A DNA stretch of 64,000 nucleotides from an uncultured Pelagibacteraceae bacterium. GTDB lineage: Bacteria > Pseudomonadota > Alphaproteobacteria > Pelagibacterales > Pelagibacteraceae. The notes below the pieces were generated by a model, which did no database searches, was not told the origin of the DNA, and saw nothing but the letters and a program-made list of their open reading frames with translations. The stretch covers positions 124,001 through 188,000 of the forward strand of contig CACIRD010000004.1 of the NCBI GenBank assembly GCA_902588965.1, read 5' to 3'. Every line of letters begins with the position of its first letter. The stretch's first letter is position 1. Position numbers and translations under genes: made by a program. Below are positions 8,445-18,400 of this stretch, piece by piece.

Positions 8445-10672
8445 TAAAAAGTTGTGCCTATATTAAAACGGAAAGTTTCTGTTTTATCTGTTTCTGCTTT
8501 TGAAAGTGGTTGTGCAATAGAAAAATTAAGTGGTCCTATAACTGTAAACCAATCAACACTTATGCCTGCAGAAGTCCTTAATTGTGATTTATCTAAAGAA
8601 CTATCGTAATCAACACCCCATACATTGGCAGCATCAAAGAATAATTGAAAATCTATTTGTTCAAGATTAGCACCAAACTCGGGCAATGTTGTTGATGCGT
8701 TAAAAACAGCTGTATGATTTCCTCCTATAAAATCTCCAGTATCCATTGGCCCAACTTTTCCAACTTGAAAACCTCTTAGTTTTTTTGATGGAATATAAAG
8801 TCGCTGTGAAATCCTAACATCGTCTCCTGATAGAGAATTTATTGTTCTGCCTGTAAAAGATAATCTTGTGACTACATCGCTGATTTGATTAAAAGTTGTA
8901 TATTCATAACCATTTACAAATGCATAATCATCAGAAATTAGTGGAATTCTTTGGTTAAATTTACTTTTAAAACCATCGGTAGTTTGAAATCTTTGATTTC
9001 TTTTATCTAACTCTAAACCATATGAAAAACTTGTATCAAAATATGATCCCTCTTGTTTTTTTAATTTGGCAGATGCGTCCTGATTTGTATCCAGGGATTC
9101 AAAAAAGCTTGAGATTCTTGGGCTGAAATAAATATCATCATATTGTTCCCATGCTGATCCTAATGAAAAACCTGTTTTTTTGGTCTCATATCCATAGTTA
9201 GTCATTCTATCAGTCACGCTACTTTCAACGCTTGCGGATAATGCTTTATCTGTATAATTCCAATTAGGGTTCGTTACAGAAAATAATCCTCTAACAACCT
9301 CTTCGTTAATTCTAATATTGGTATCTAACTGGATATTTTTACCCATAAAATTATTTTCTTTTACGCCGAAACCAATCGTTCCTCCTTGGGTACCTGCGCC
9401 TGCCGCAGCACTAATTTCACCTGTTGGTTTTTCTTCTACAGTTATGTCTAAAACCTTCTTATTATCCTCAATAGTACTCAATTCATAATCAACAGACGAA
9501 AATATGTTTAATGCCTTCAAATTATTTATGGACTTAGCTAGTAGTAATTTATTGAAAGGATCACCTTCATCAACTACCACATTGTCTCTTATGACTTTTT
9601 CTTCGGTAATATTATTTCCAAATACATTTATTCTAGTTAAATATTGTTTATCAAACTCTTTTATTTCAAAAACTAATTCTAATTTGTTATCATCTTCAAT
9701 TTTCTCTTTAAACGATGCATCAATAAATTCATAATCATTTCTTAATGATAATTTTTCAACTTCTTTTGCTATCTTTTTTAATTTATTTAATGAATATAGT
9801 TCACCTTCAATTTTTTTTAATCTTTTTATAATAGGTTCAAAATCTTTCTGGTCATAATCAATAGGCAAATCTAACTTAGCACTGTCAACTACAAATTTAG
9901 GTCCTGCGGTGATATTATAAGTCAACTTAAAGTCGTTTTTATCTGTATACTCAATAAAATTATCTATTATGTTTACTTGGTAATGACCTTTGTTTAAATA
10001 GTAATTTCTTAACAGTCTTTTATCAAGATTGATAGTTTCTGGATTTATATATTTTCTCCTACTAAGAAATTTCCAAAATCGAGACTCCTCACTTGCTATT
10101 ATATTTCTAAGGATTCTAGCCTTGTAATATTTATCACCAATAAATTCAATTTCTCTTATATATGCTCTTTTTCCTATAGTAATATCAAAAATTAATTCAA
10201 CAGTATTGTTGTTATTTTCAATTATTTTATTACTTACGTCTGAAAAATAATATCCTGAGTTTTTAAGAATTTTTTTTATTCTATTTACATCTGATCTTAA
10301 ATTATTTTCTACAAATGGATTTTTTTCTTTCGACAACAAATGTTTTTTTAATTTTTCAACAAGTTCATTTTTTTTTATTCCATTTACTGTTATTTCTTGG
10401 ATTATTTTATTTTCAATAACGTCTATAATTAAAATTCCATTTTCTACTTCTAATGAAACATTTGAAAAGAAATTTGTATTATAAAGTTCTTTAATTATTT
10501 CATTCAAATCGTTTTGGGAATAGTCTTTACCTTTTTCAATATTAGAAAAAACTAATATTGCTTCTTTTGAAATTCTGTCATTATTAATTACTTTTATATC
10601 ATTTATAACCTCTCCATATGTTTTAAATGATGAAATTAAAAGAAATATTATGGTTAAAAGAATTTTACGCAT
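8444..10672 (-). CDS. bamA: outer membrane protein assembly factor BamA
   Basis: Essential Omp85 protein that inserts beta-barrel proteins into the outer membrane. There is a cleavable signal peptide (about residues 1-20), then POTRA domains over about residues 22-400. The C-terminal beta barrel includes AAAGAGTQGGTIGFGVKENN, a GFQVGKVGPMDTGDFIGGN stretch, and ends in Phe (FRFNIGTTF) as expected for BAM substrates. The 742-residue length is typical. It overlaps dxr by 8 bp; the rseP gene that usually lies between dxr and bamA is absent. Confidence 0.95.
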   Translation of the reverse strand: MRKILLTIIFLLISSFKTYGEVINDIKVINNDRISKEAILVFSNIEKGKDYSQNDLNEIIKELYNTNFFSNVSLEVENGILIIDVIENKIIQEITVNGIKKNELVEKLKKHLLSKEKNPFVENNLRSDVNRIKKILKNSGYYFSDVSNKIIENNNNTVELIFDITIGKRAYIREIEFIGDKYYKARILRNIIASEESRFWKFLSRRKYINPETINLDKRLLRNYYLNKGHYQVNIIDNFIEYTDKNDFKLTYNITAGPKFVVDSAKLDLPIDYDQKDFEPIIKRLKKIEGELYSLNKLKKIAKEVEKLSLRNDYEFIDASFKEKIEDDNKLELVFEIKEFDKQYLTRINVFGNNITEEKVIRDNVVVDEGDPFNKLLLAKSINNLKALNIFSSVDYELSTIEDNKKVLDITVEEKPTGEISAAAGAGTQGGTIGFGVKENNFMGKNIQLDTNIRINEEVVRGLFSVTNPNWNYTDKALSASVESSVTDRMTNYGYETKKTGFSLGSAWEQYDDIYFSPRISSFFESLDTNQDASAKLKKQEGSYFDTSFSYGLELDKRNQRFQTTDGFKSKFNQRIPLISDDYAFVNGYEYTTFNQISDVVTRLSFTGRTINSLSGDDVRISQRLYIPSKKLRGFQVGKVGPMDTGDFIGGNHTAVFNASTTLPEFGANLEQIDFQLFFDAANVWGVDYDSSLDKSQLRTSAGISVDWFTVIGPLNFSIAQPLSKAETDKTETFRFNIGTTF

Positions 10673-11846
10673 TGTGAACGGATCTTACACATAAAGTCCT
10701 AGTTTTCAATCTCACATATTTATTTAGATTTGATATTTGATTGAAATTTAAAGGTTTTCTGGATCTCAACTTTTTAAATTCTTCCAATTTCATAATCATA
10801 ATGAGTTTTTTTGATATATCTAAAAAATTAATTTTTTTGTTTAAAAATAAGTCAACTAATTCGTCATTTGCACTGACCAGGACTGTTTCATACAACGTGT
10901 CTTTATCGTTTGATAAATATTTAAGAATATCAATTGTTTCGAACTGCTTTATGTTAACATTTGACAATTTTAAATTATTAATTTTTTTAAAATTAAGTGG
11001 GGAACTTGGTATGGTCTTATTAGTATTATAATAAATAGAGTTAAAAATAGGTATCTTCATATCTGTGTCGTGAATCAGTATTTTTGTTAAACCATTTTTA
11101 AACTTTACTATTGCATGCACATAAGAATCTGGATGAAGTAAAATTTCAAAATCATTCATATTTAAATTAAATATTTTTTTAGCCTCAATAACTTCAAAAA
11201 TTTTATTAACTAAGGTTGCCGAATCTATAGAGATTTTTTTTCCCATGCTCCAATTGGGGTGTTTGATTGCATCTCTAGGTTTAATTTTATTTAGTCTACT
11301 TTTTTTAATATTTAAAAAAGGTCCACCCGAAGCTGTTATATAAATTTTATCAATTTTATTAGTATTATTTTTTATTAATGACCATATTGAGAAGTGCTCA
11401 GAATCGACAGGTATAAAGTTAGTTTTATATTTTGTTAAATTTTTTTTTATTAAATTCCAACCACATATTATTGCTTCTTTGTTCGCTATAGCAATAACCT
11501 TGGTAAACTTAATGATATCTAATGTGGGTTGTAATCCATTAAAACTGCTCAAAGCACTCATTGTGTAATCAATTTTACCTTTAAAAATTTTATTAAAATT
11601 TTTGTAATTATTAAAAATTTTTATTTTTTTATTTTTATTTATTTTTAAAAACTTTAAATATTTATTATGACTAGTAATAATTAAATTTTTTGGTTTTAGT
11701 AATTTAATTTGTTTTGATATTTCTTTTATGTTTTTATTGGTTGATAGCAAAATAACATTAAAGTCTTTTTTATTTTTTTTAATAACCGAAACTGTAGATC
11801 TGCCTATAGACCCTGTTGAACCTAATATAGCAATTTTTTTTTTCAT
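10665..11846 (-). CDS. dxr: 1-deoxy-D-xylulose 5-phosphate reductoisomerase
   Basis: Committed step of the non-mevalonate (MEP) isoprenoid pathway: converts DXP to MEP with NADPH. The N-terminal dinucleotide fold begins KKIAILGSTGSIGRST. The substrate and metal site is visible as IPVDSEHFSIW, and TASGGPFLN and HPNWSMGKKISIDSATLVNK are family-diagnostic. The 393-residue length is normal. The sequence is very Lys/Asn/Ile-rich. It overlaps cdsA by 4 bp upstream and bamA by 8 bp downstream; the pathway link to adjacent uppS (undecaprenyl carrier) makes biological sense. Confidence 0.95.
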   Translation of the reverse strand: MKKKIAILGSTGSIGRSTVSVIKKNKKDFNVILLSTNKNIKEISKQIKLLKPKNLIITSHNKYLKFLKINKNKKIKIFNNYKNFNKIFKGKIDYTMSALSSFNGLQPTLDIIKFTKVIAIANKEAIICGWNLIKKNLTKYKTNFIPVDSEHFSIWSLIKNNTNKIDKIYITASGGPFLNIKKSRLNKIKPRDAIKHPNWSMGKKISIDSATLVNKIFEVIEAKKIFNLNMNDFEILLHPDSYVHAIVKFKNGLTKILIHDTDMKIPIFNSIYYNTNKTIPSSPLNFKKINNLKLSNVNIKQFETIDILKYLSNDKDTLYETVLVSANDELVDLFLNKKINFLDISKKLIMIMKLEEFKKLRSRKPLNFNQISNLNKYVRLKTRTLCVRSVHNA

Positions 11847-12496
11847 AAATTTAAATACAAGTATGCAAAAGGTACTGCTAAAATCATACCATCTAACCTA
11901 TCAAGCAAACCGCCATGGCCAGGAATTATTTTACCAGTATTCTTAACTTTAGCTATTCTTTTAAAAAATGAAATTGATATGTCGCCTAATTGACTTGATA
12001 TAGAAACTAAAATTATAAAAATATAATTTTCCAAAGAGTAAATATTTGTTTCAAATACATAAAAATTTTTATTTAAAAGATTCTGATTAAAAAAAATTAC
12101 CAAAATAATCGACAATAAAACACCACCAAAGAATCCGGAATAAGTTTTATTTGGACTTATTTTGGTTAATTTTGGTCCTTTAAGTAATTTTCCAATAGAA
12201 TAACCGCCTATATCGGTTGAGACACATATTAGAATTACAATCAAAAACTCTATTAATCCATTCTCTAAATTTCCTCTTAGTAGATAAGCTGAAAAAAAAG
12301 ATAATTTTATAAATATCAAACCTGGTATTAAAAATAAACTATTGCTTGTTAGCTTTACCCATTCATAAAGACAAATTAATAAAACAAAAATTATAAAAAA
12401 AGTAAAATAGTATGAGCCTTTGATAATAAAAAATAAAAATAATGGTATAATAATAATTGAACTTAACAGTCGTTTTAAAAATTCTGATTTAATCAT
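11843..12496 (-). CDS. cdsA: phosphatidate cytidylyltransferase (CDP-diacylglycerol synthase)
   Basis: Integral inner-membrane enzyme making CDP-diacylglycerol from phosphatidic acid and CTP for all phospholipids. Several hydrophobic segments span the protein. The family signature near the C-terminus is IIPGHGGLLDRLDGMILAVP, and DIGGYSIGKLLKGPKLTKISPNKT is the preceding conserved loop. At 217 residues it is shorter than the typical 260-280, having lost N-terminal membrane segments, as is common in compact alphaproteobacteria. It overlaps both uppS and dxr by 4 bp. Confidence 0.92.
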   Translation of the reverse strand: MIKSEFLKRLLSSIIIIPLFLFFIIKGSYYFTFFIIFVLLICLYEWVKLTSNSLFLIPGLIFIKLSFFSAYLLRGNLENGLIEFLIVILICVSTDIGGYSIGKLLKGPKLTKISPNKTYSGFFGGVLLSIILVIFFNQNLLNKNFYVFETNIYSLENYIFIILVSISSQLGDISISFFKRIAKVKNTGKIIPGHGGLLDRLDGMILAVPFAYLYLNL

Positions 12497-13167
12497 ATTT
12501 TACCAAAATTTCTTTTTATTTTTTTAAATTCTCTTAATATACGATTATAATCTTTTCCATTAAAATCAGGCCATAGTTTTTTTTCAAAAAATAGCTCGGT
12601 ATATGCCATTTGCCACAATAAAAAATTACTAAGTCTTTTAGTATCTCCAGTTCTTATAAGAATTTCTGGATCGGGTATATTTTTGGTGAATAAATTATCT
12701 TCTAAATTTTTAATGCTTATTTTTAGTCTTTTTTTTTTAAGTTTTTTGATTGAGTAAATTAATTCACTTTTCGACCCATAATTTAAGGCTAAATTTACTT
12801 GTAGTTTTTTATTATTTGAAGTTTTTGCTTCTGCTTTTTTTAGTTCGCTATTTAATTTATTTGAAAAAACTTTTGTTCCCAATATTTTAAGTTTAATTTC
12901 ATTTTTATCAAATTCATTTATTTTACTTAATAAAAATTTTTGAAGTAAACTTAATAAAAAGTTAATCTCTTTTTTGGGCCTTCTCCAGTTTTCAGTAGAA
13001 AATGCAAATAAAGTTAAATACTTAATTTTGTTTTTAATAGTTTCAGCAATAATTTTTTCTACCGTTCTAAGTCCAGCCTCATGACCTAAGTTTCTTGATT
13101 TTTTGTTTTTCAAACCCCAACGGCCATTTCCATCCATTATTATGGCCACATGTTTAATTGGGTTCAT
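12493..13167 (-). CDS. uppS: undecaprenyl diphosphate synthase
   Basis: Cis-prenyltransferase that builds the C55 lipid carrier for peptidoglycan and surface glycans. The N-terminus has HVAIIMDGNGRWG with the catalytic Asp; FSTENWRRP and, near the C-terminus, RTGDTKRLSNFLLWQMAYTE complete the family signature. The 224-residue length is on the short side but complete. Junctions with frr and cdsA are both 4-bp overlaps, so coupled translation is likely. Confidence 0.95.
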   Translation of the reverse strand: MNPIKHVAIIMDGNGRWGLKNKKSRNLGHEAGLRTVEKIIAETIKNKIKYLTLFAFSTENWRRPKKEINFLLSLLQKFLLSKINEFDKNEIKLKILGTKVFSNKLNSELKKAEAKTSNNKKLQVNLALNYGSKSELIYSIKKLKKKRLKISIKNLEDNLFTKNIPDPEILIRTGDTKRLSNFLLWQMAYTELFFEKKLWPDFNGKDYNRILREFKKIKRNFGKI

Positions 13168-13715
13168 ATTGTCATTATTTCTTTTTCTTTTGATGTCACT
13201 TTTTCATCAATAATTTTTATATGTTGGTCTGTAAAATTTTGAATATTTTTCTCCTGTTTCTTCTCCTCATCTTCACTTAACTCTTTTTTTTTAAGTAAAT
13301 TTTTCAAATCCTCATTCGCCTCTCTTCTTATATTTCTTATTGAAATTTTACATTTTTCACCCATAGATTTTATCATTTTTTTCATTTCATTTCTTCTTTC
13401 TTCGCTTAAATTTGGCACAGGCAGTCTAACAAGTTGTCCGTCTATTTGTGGATTTAGTCCTAATTCTGATTTTTTAATTGCTGAGTCTATTAATGTAACA
13501 TTGTTAAGATCCCAAACTTGAATATTTATCATTCGGGGTTCGGGTGTAGTTATTGTGCCTAGTTGATTTATTGGCATTTTTTGCCCATAAACATCTACCT
13601 TAACTAAATCCAACATATTTGCATTAGCCCTGCCTGTTCTTAATGATCCTAATTCTTTGTTGAACACTTCGATAGTTTTATCCATTTTCTGAGCATATAT
13701 TTTTTGGTTAAACAT
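13164..13715 (-). CDS. frr: ribosome recycling factor
   Basis: Splits post-termination ribosomes together with EF-G. The 183-residue length and features fit RRF: the helix bearing ELGSLRTGRANANMLD, the VDVYGQKMPINQLGTI hinge region, and the RREANEDLKNLLKKKELSED helix in the C-terminal half. It follows tsf directly with no spacer; pyrH, which lies between tsf and frr in most bacteria, is missing from this position. Confidence 0.96.
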   Translation of the reverse strand: MFNQKIYAQKMDKTIEVFNKELGSLRTGRANANMLDLVKVDVYGQKMPINQLGTITTPEPRMINIQVWDLNNVTLIDSAIKKSELGLNPQIDGQLVRLPVPNLSEERRNEMKKMIKSMGEKCKISIRNIRREANEDLKNLLKKKELSEDEEKKQEKNIQNFTDQHIKIIDEKVTSKEKEIMTI

Positions 13716-14567
13716 TTATTCCCCAATTTTTAATCTGTAAAAATCTTTTATTTTTAAATCTGGTATATTTAGTTCTTTTAAAATTTCATTAACTTTCTTT
13801 TTTGGCTCCATTACCCAGGGTTGGTTTAATAGGCTATTATCTTCTTTGAATTTATTTATTTTACCGAAAGATATTTTTTTTACAATTTCATCAGGCTTAC
13901 CAGAATTCTTTAATTCCTCAGTAATAAGTTCTTGTTCTTTTTTTAATATTTCACTATCTATACCTGAACTTTCAAGAGCTATTGGGCTTGAAGCAGCTAC
14001 ATGCATCGCTAACTGTTTACCAAATGAATTTAGATTTTCAGAATTATTTTTTGTTTGTAAAGAAATAATAACTGCTAATTTTGATAAATTATCTTTAACT
14101 ACAGTATGTAAATATGTAAAATTTTCTGAATCTTTATGTGAAATAGTTTTTGATCTACCAATGGTTATTTTCTCTCCAATTTTTGCAATTATAGATACAA
14201 TATTTTCATCAACAGTTTTTGAATTTTTCATTTTTGTTTTTTTAAGTTTTTCATTATCAGAGTCGCAATGATTATTAAGCTCGCTTATTTCTTTAACAAA
14301 ATTTATAAAATCTTCATTTTTGGCTACAAAATCTGTTTCACAATTTACTTCTATTACAGATGTTTTTTTATTATCTCCACTTATTGCTACTACTCCTTCG
14401 TTAGCCACTCTAGACATTTTTTTTGAAGCCTTAGAAATACCTTTAACTCTTAAATTTTCTACAGCTTTATCAAGATCACCGTTTGACTCTTGTATTGCTG
14501 AATTGCAGTCTTTAAAACCTGCTCCAGTGAGCTTTCTTAATTTCTTTATTTTTTCTACGTCACTCAT
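13716..14567 (-). CDS. tsf: translation elongation factor Ts
   Basis: Guanine nucleotide exchange factor for EF-Tu. The N-terminal UBA-like domain starts [18 protein letters not shown], continues through [16 protein letters not shown], and is followed by [17 protein letters not shown], the EF-Ts signature that contacts EF-Tu. The 283-residue length is normal, with a dimerisation region in the C-terminal half. It starts 3 bp after rpsB and abuts frr. Control probably comes from the structured leader in front of rpsB. Confidence 0.96.
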   Translation of the reverse strand: MSDVEKIKKLRKLTGAGFKDCNSAIQESNGDLDKAVENLRVKGISKASKKMSRVANEGVVAISGDNKKTSVIEVNCETDFVAKNEDFINFVKEISELNNHCDSDNEKLKKTKMKNSKTVDENIVSIIAKIGEKITIGRSKTISHKDSENFTYLHTVVKDNLSKLAVIISLQTKNNSENLNSFGKQLAMHVAASSPIALESSGIDSEILKKEQELITEELKNSGKPDEIVKKISFGKINKFKEDNSLLNQPWVMEPKKKVNEILKELNIPDLKIKDFYRLKIGE

Positions 14568-14570
14568 GAT

Positions 14571-15350
14571 TTAGTTTTTTTTTTGAGCTGACTCTTCTTT
14601 ATCTGGGCTTTTTTCTACTTGGGTTTTTGGTTTATCTTTATTCTCATTTTCAACGGAAATATTTGAATCTTTCTTAGCATTTTCAATAGTTTCTTTAATG
14701 AGCGTACAATAAAGATCTATTGATCTTCTAGCATCATCATTGCCCGGTATTGGAAAATCTATACCCTCCGGATCTGAATTTGTATCAAGTATTGCTATAA
14801 TTGGAATTCCAAGTTTTAATGACTCTTTTATAGCTAATGACTCATAATTTGTATCAATTACAAAAACTAAATCAGGTATTTTTTTCATTTGAGAAATACC
14901 ACCTAATGATCTTTGCAATTTATCTCTTTGTATACCCATTTTTAAAAGTTCTTTTTTTGTAAAACCACGATTTTCTGAAACTAAATCTATATTTAGTCTT
15001 TCTAATTTTTTAATTGAATTTGATATTGTGCCCCAATTGGTCAGCATACCTCCTAACCACCTATAATTTACAAAATACTGATCTGTCTCTTTTGCTAGTT
15101 CAGCAATAGCTTCTGATGCTTGTTTCTTTGTAGATATAAATAAAATTTTACCATTACTTGCTATAGTTTGGTAAATTTTTTGAAGTGCCATGTTCGCTAA
15201 TTCTAATGTTTGTGTAAGGTCTATAATGTGTATTGCGTCTCTTTTTCCAAAAATATATTTCTTCATTTTTGGATTCCATCTAAGTGTTTTATGTCCAAGA
15301 TGGACACCTGCTTCTAATAATTGTTGAATTGTTATATTTGGTATCTTCAT
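14571..15350 (-). CDS. rpsB: 30S ribosomal protein S2
   Basis: Component of the small ribosomal subunit. The signature stretches IQQLLEAGVHLGHKTLRWNP and the RWLGGMLTNWGTI and PDLVFVIDTNYESLAIKE blocks are all present. At 259 residues it carries a hydrophilic Lys/Glu-rich C-terminal tail of about 30 residues. It is preceded by a 125-bp leader with relatively high GC and long-range base pairing, annotated separately, and followed 3 bp later by tsf, the standard S2-EF-Ts pair. Confidence 0.97.
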   Translation of the reverse strand: MKIPNITIQQLLEAGVHLGHKTLRWNPKMKKYIFGKRDAIHIIDLTQTLELANMALQKIYQTIASNGKILFISTKKQASEAIAELAKETDQYFVNYRWLGGMLTNWGTISNSIKKLERLNIDLVSENRGFTKKELLKMGIQRDKLQRSLGGISQMKKIPDLVFVIDTNYESLAIKESLKLGIPIIAILDTNSDPEGIDFPIPGNDDARRSIDLYCTLIKETIENAKKDSNISVENENKDKPKTQVEKSPDKEESAQKKN

Positions 15351-15353
15351 ATT

Positions 15354-15424
15354 TTTTCCCGGTTATGCCACCACAATTATTTCCATTTAAGGACCGGAGG
15401 TATAAAACCACAAATTGTGTGCGT
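15354..15424 (-). ncRNA. candidate structured rpsB leader RNA (possible pseudoknot)
   Basis: The intergenic stretch before rpsB is clearly richer in GC than its surroundings. On the sense strand two long-range pairings can be drawn: CACAATT (15119 series, plus-strand 15413-15419) with AATTGTG (15372-15378), 7 bp; and CCGGT (15393-15397) with ACCGG (15359-15363), 5 bp, ending only a few bases before the rpsB start. The order is interleaved, so together they would form an H-type pseudoknot covering the translation initiation region. From memory, a comparative survey of Candidatus Pelagibacter reported a cis-regulatory RNA ahead of the S2 gene; this is probably that element. Exact boundaries and folding are inference. 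Confidence 0.65.
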
Positions 15425-15475
15425 ATTAATTTACGGGATATTTACAATTATATAGAAATTTAAACAAGTATTTTT

Positions 15476-18400
15476 TTAAGAAATATATGTGGAAATACCT
15501 TGGTTTTTTAGTAAATTTAAGTGTTTACGGTCAACAAATCTCTTATTTTTTAAATTAAAAATATATTTATTCTTTTCATCTTTTATTTTAATCTTCACCT
15601 CAGTATTGCCTGATTTAGATAAAATTTTCTCAATCATTTCTATTGATTTTTGATTGTCTATAAAAATCTCTACATTAGAAATTGGTTTATTTAACAAATT
15701 TTTTAATGATGCGATTTTTTTAACATTTATTCTCTTAAATCGATTATTTTCATCTGAAATATTTTTTGTGAGAGTTAATATTAATGAATTTCCATCTTTT
15801 AAAATTTCTCTATTAATTTCTAGCAAATCTGAAAAGATAAATATCTCGAAAACAGAACTTAAATCTGTAAGTTTGACTATAGCATATGAGTTGCCTTTTT
15901 GTGTTTTTTTTTCCTGAATTTTTAAGATTGTTCCTGAAACATTGGTATCCTTTGAGTTTTTTAAATGAATAAATTCATTAAAGTTAACAATTTTATAGTC
16001 TTCAAAAATTTCTTTATACTGATTCAGTGGATGGTCTGAAATAAAAAAACCCACTGACTCAAATTCTTTTGCCAATCTTTCTTCTATTTCCCAATCTTTG
16101 TCAATTTTGATTATATCTTCATCATTTTCTTCATTTAATTCAAATAAATCTTCTTGGTTAGCAATTTTATTTTCAAAAATTTTTTTCGATTTTGTAATCA
16201 AATTTGGTATCGACTCAAAAACTGATTTTCTATTATTGTTAATTTGATCAAATGCTCCTGCCTTTACTAATCCCTCTAGTTGAAGTTTATTTATGTCTTT
16301 TGGGTCAACTCTTTTAATAAAATTCAAAATTGATGTGTATTTTCCGTTTTTAACACGTTCTTTTACTATATTTGATACTGCTTCATAACCCACGTTTTTT
16401 ATACCGCCCAGAGCATAATAAAAATTTTTATCATCTGATTTAAAATCTGCGAAAGAACTATTAATATCAGGTCTGATAATATTGATATTCAGTCTTTTAA
16501 TTTCTTCATAGAACTCGCTTAATTTATTTTGGCTTGAAATATCCATTGTCATTGATGCTGAAAAGAATTCATTTGAATAGTAAGTTTTTAAATAAGCAGT
16601 TTGGTAAGCGATTATTGCATATGCTGCTGCATGACTTTTGTTAAACCCATATTCAGCAAATGGCTCTATTTTTAAAAAAATGCTTGCTGCTACGTCTTTT
16701 TTTATTCCATTTTTAACAGCTCCATCAATAAATCTCATTTTTTGTTTTTCTAGTTCAGATCTCTTTTTTTTACCCATAGCTCTTCTTAAAATGTCAGCCT
16801 CACCTGCTGAAAACCCAGATAGTCTTTGGGCTATTTGCATTACTTGTTCTTGATAAATAATTACTCCATAGGTTGGTTTTAATATTTCCTCTAAAAGCGG
16901 ATGAAGATAATCCGGTTGCTGTCTTCCATGCTTGCAATCATTATAAATGGGTATGTTCGCCATGGGTCCTGGTCTGTACAAAGCTACTAATGCTATAATA
17001 TCTTCTAAATGATTTGGTTTCATTTGCATCAATGCTTCTTTCATTCCAGCGCTTTCAAGCTGAAATAAACCTACAGTATGTCCCTTTGAAAGTAATTCAA
17101 AAACTTTTTGATCTTCATAGCTTATTTGATCTAAAGAAAATTTTTTATTTTTTTGGTTTACCAATTTTTCAGTCTTATCAATAACTGTGAGGGTTTTTAA
17201 ACCTAGAAAATCAAATTTGATTAAACCTGCATTTTCTGCTGAATACATATCAAATTGAGTAGAAGGTAGTATTAAGTTTGCTGAAGAGTCTTTGTATAAA
17301 GGCACCGTGTCGGTAAGTTTTTTATCAGAAATAACAACTCCAGCAGCATGTGTAGCAAAATTTCTATTTAGTCCTTCAAGTTTAAGAGATAGTTCTGCTA
17401 ATTTTTTAACTCTTGTGTCTTCTTTAATTAGTTTTTGTAATCTTGGTTCGTTATTTATACAATCTGTTAAACTTTGTGGTCTTGAAGGGTCGAAAGGTAT
17501 CATTTTAGATATACTGTCGACAAATCCATAAGGAAGACCCAAAACTCTTCCAACATCTCTAATAACCATTCTTGCTTTTAATTTTCCAAATGTGTTGATG
17601 TGAGCTACGCTATTTTTGTACTTTTTTGTGAGATAGTTAAATACTAAGTCTCTTTTTTCTTCACAAAAATCAATATCAAAGTCTGGCATTGAAATTCTAT
17701 CTGGATTCAAAAATCTTTCGAATATTAAGTTAAATTTAATTGGATCAACATCAGTTATTAATAAAGACCATGCCACAAGAGATCCTGCTCCCGACCCTCT
17801 TCCTGGTCCAACAGGAATTTGATTATTTTTTGCCCATTTAATATAGTCAGAAACAATTAAAAAATAACTTGAATACTTCATTTCGATTATAATTTTTAAC
17901 TCATGCTCTAATCTATCTTTATATTTTTTAAATTTTACGCTTTTATCTAATTCAGAAAGATTAATTTTAAATAATTTACTAAATTTTTCTTTTAATCCTG
18001 ATACAGACTCATTAATTAAAGTTTGATCAGCATTTCCATATTTATCTGAGCTGATATTTGGAAGAACTGGTTTAGAGTATTTAGGTCTAAAATTTAGTCT
18101 ATAAATAATATTATAGTTATTTTCAAGTGCTTCTGGTAAATCAAAAAATAATTTTTTCATTTCATCATCAGATTTAAGATAGTGTTGATTAGAAAATTTT
18201 ATCCTATTCTTTTCATTGACGTATGTTTTGTTACCAATGCAAATTAACGCATCGTGTGCTTCATGCATATCTTTATTTATATAAAAAACTTCATTACTTG
18301 CGATGATTGGTATAGAAAGCTCTTTTGATATGTTTAAATTAAATTTTTCAAAACTTTTTTCATTTGGGTCTCCATGTCGTTGGATCTCTATATAAAAATT

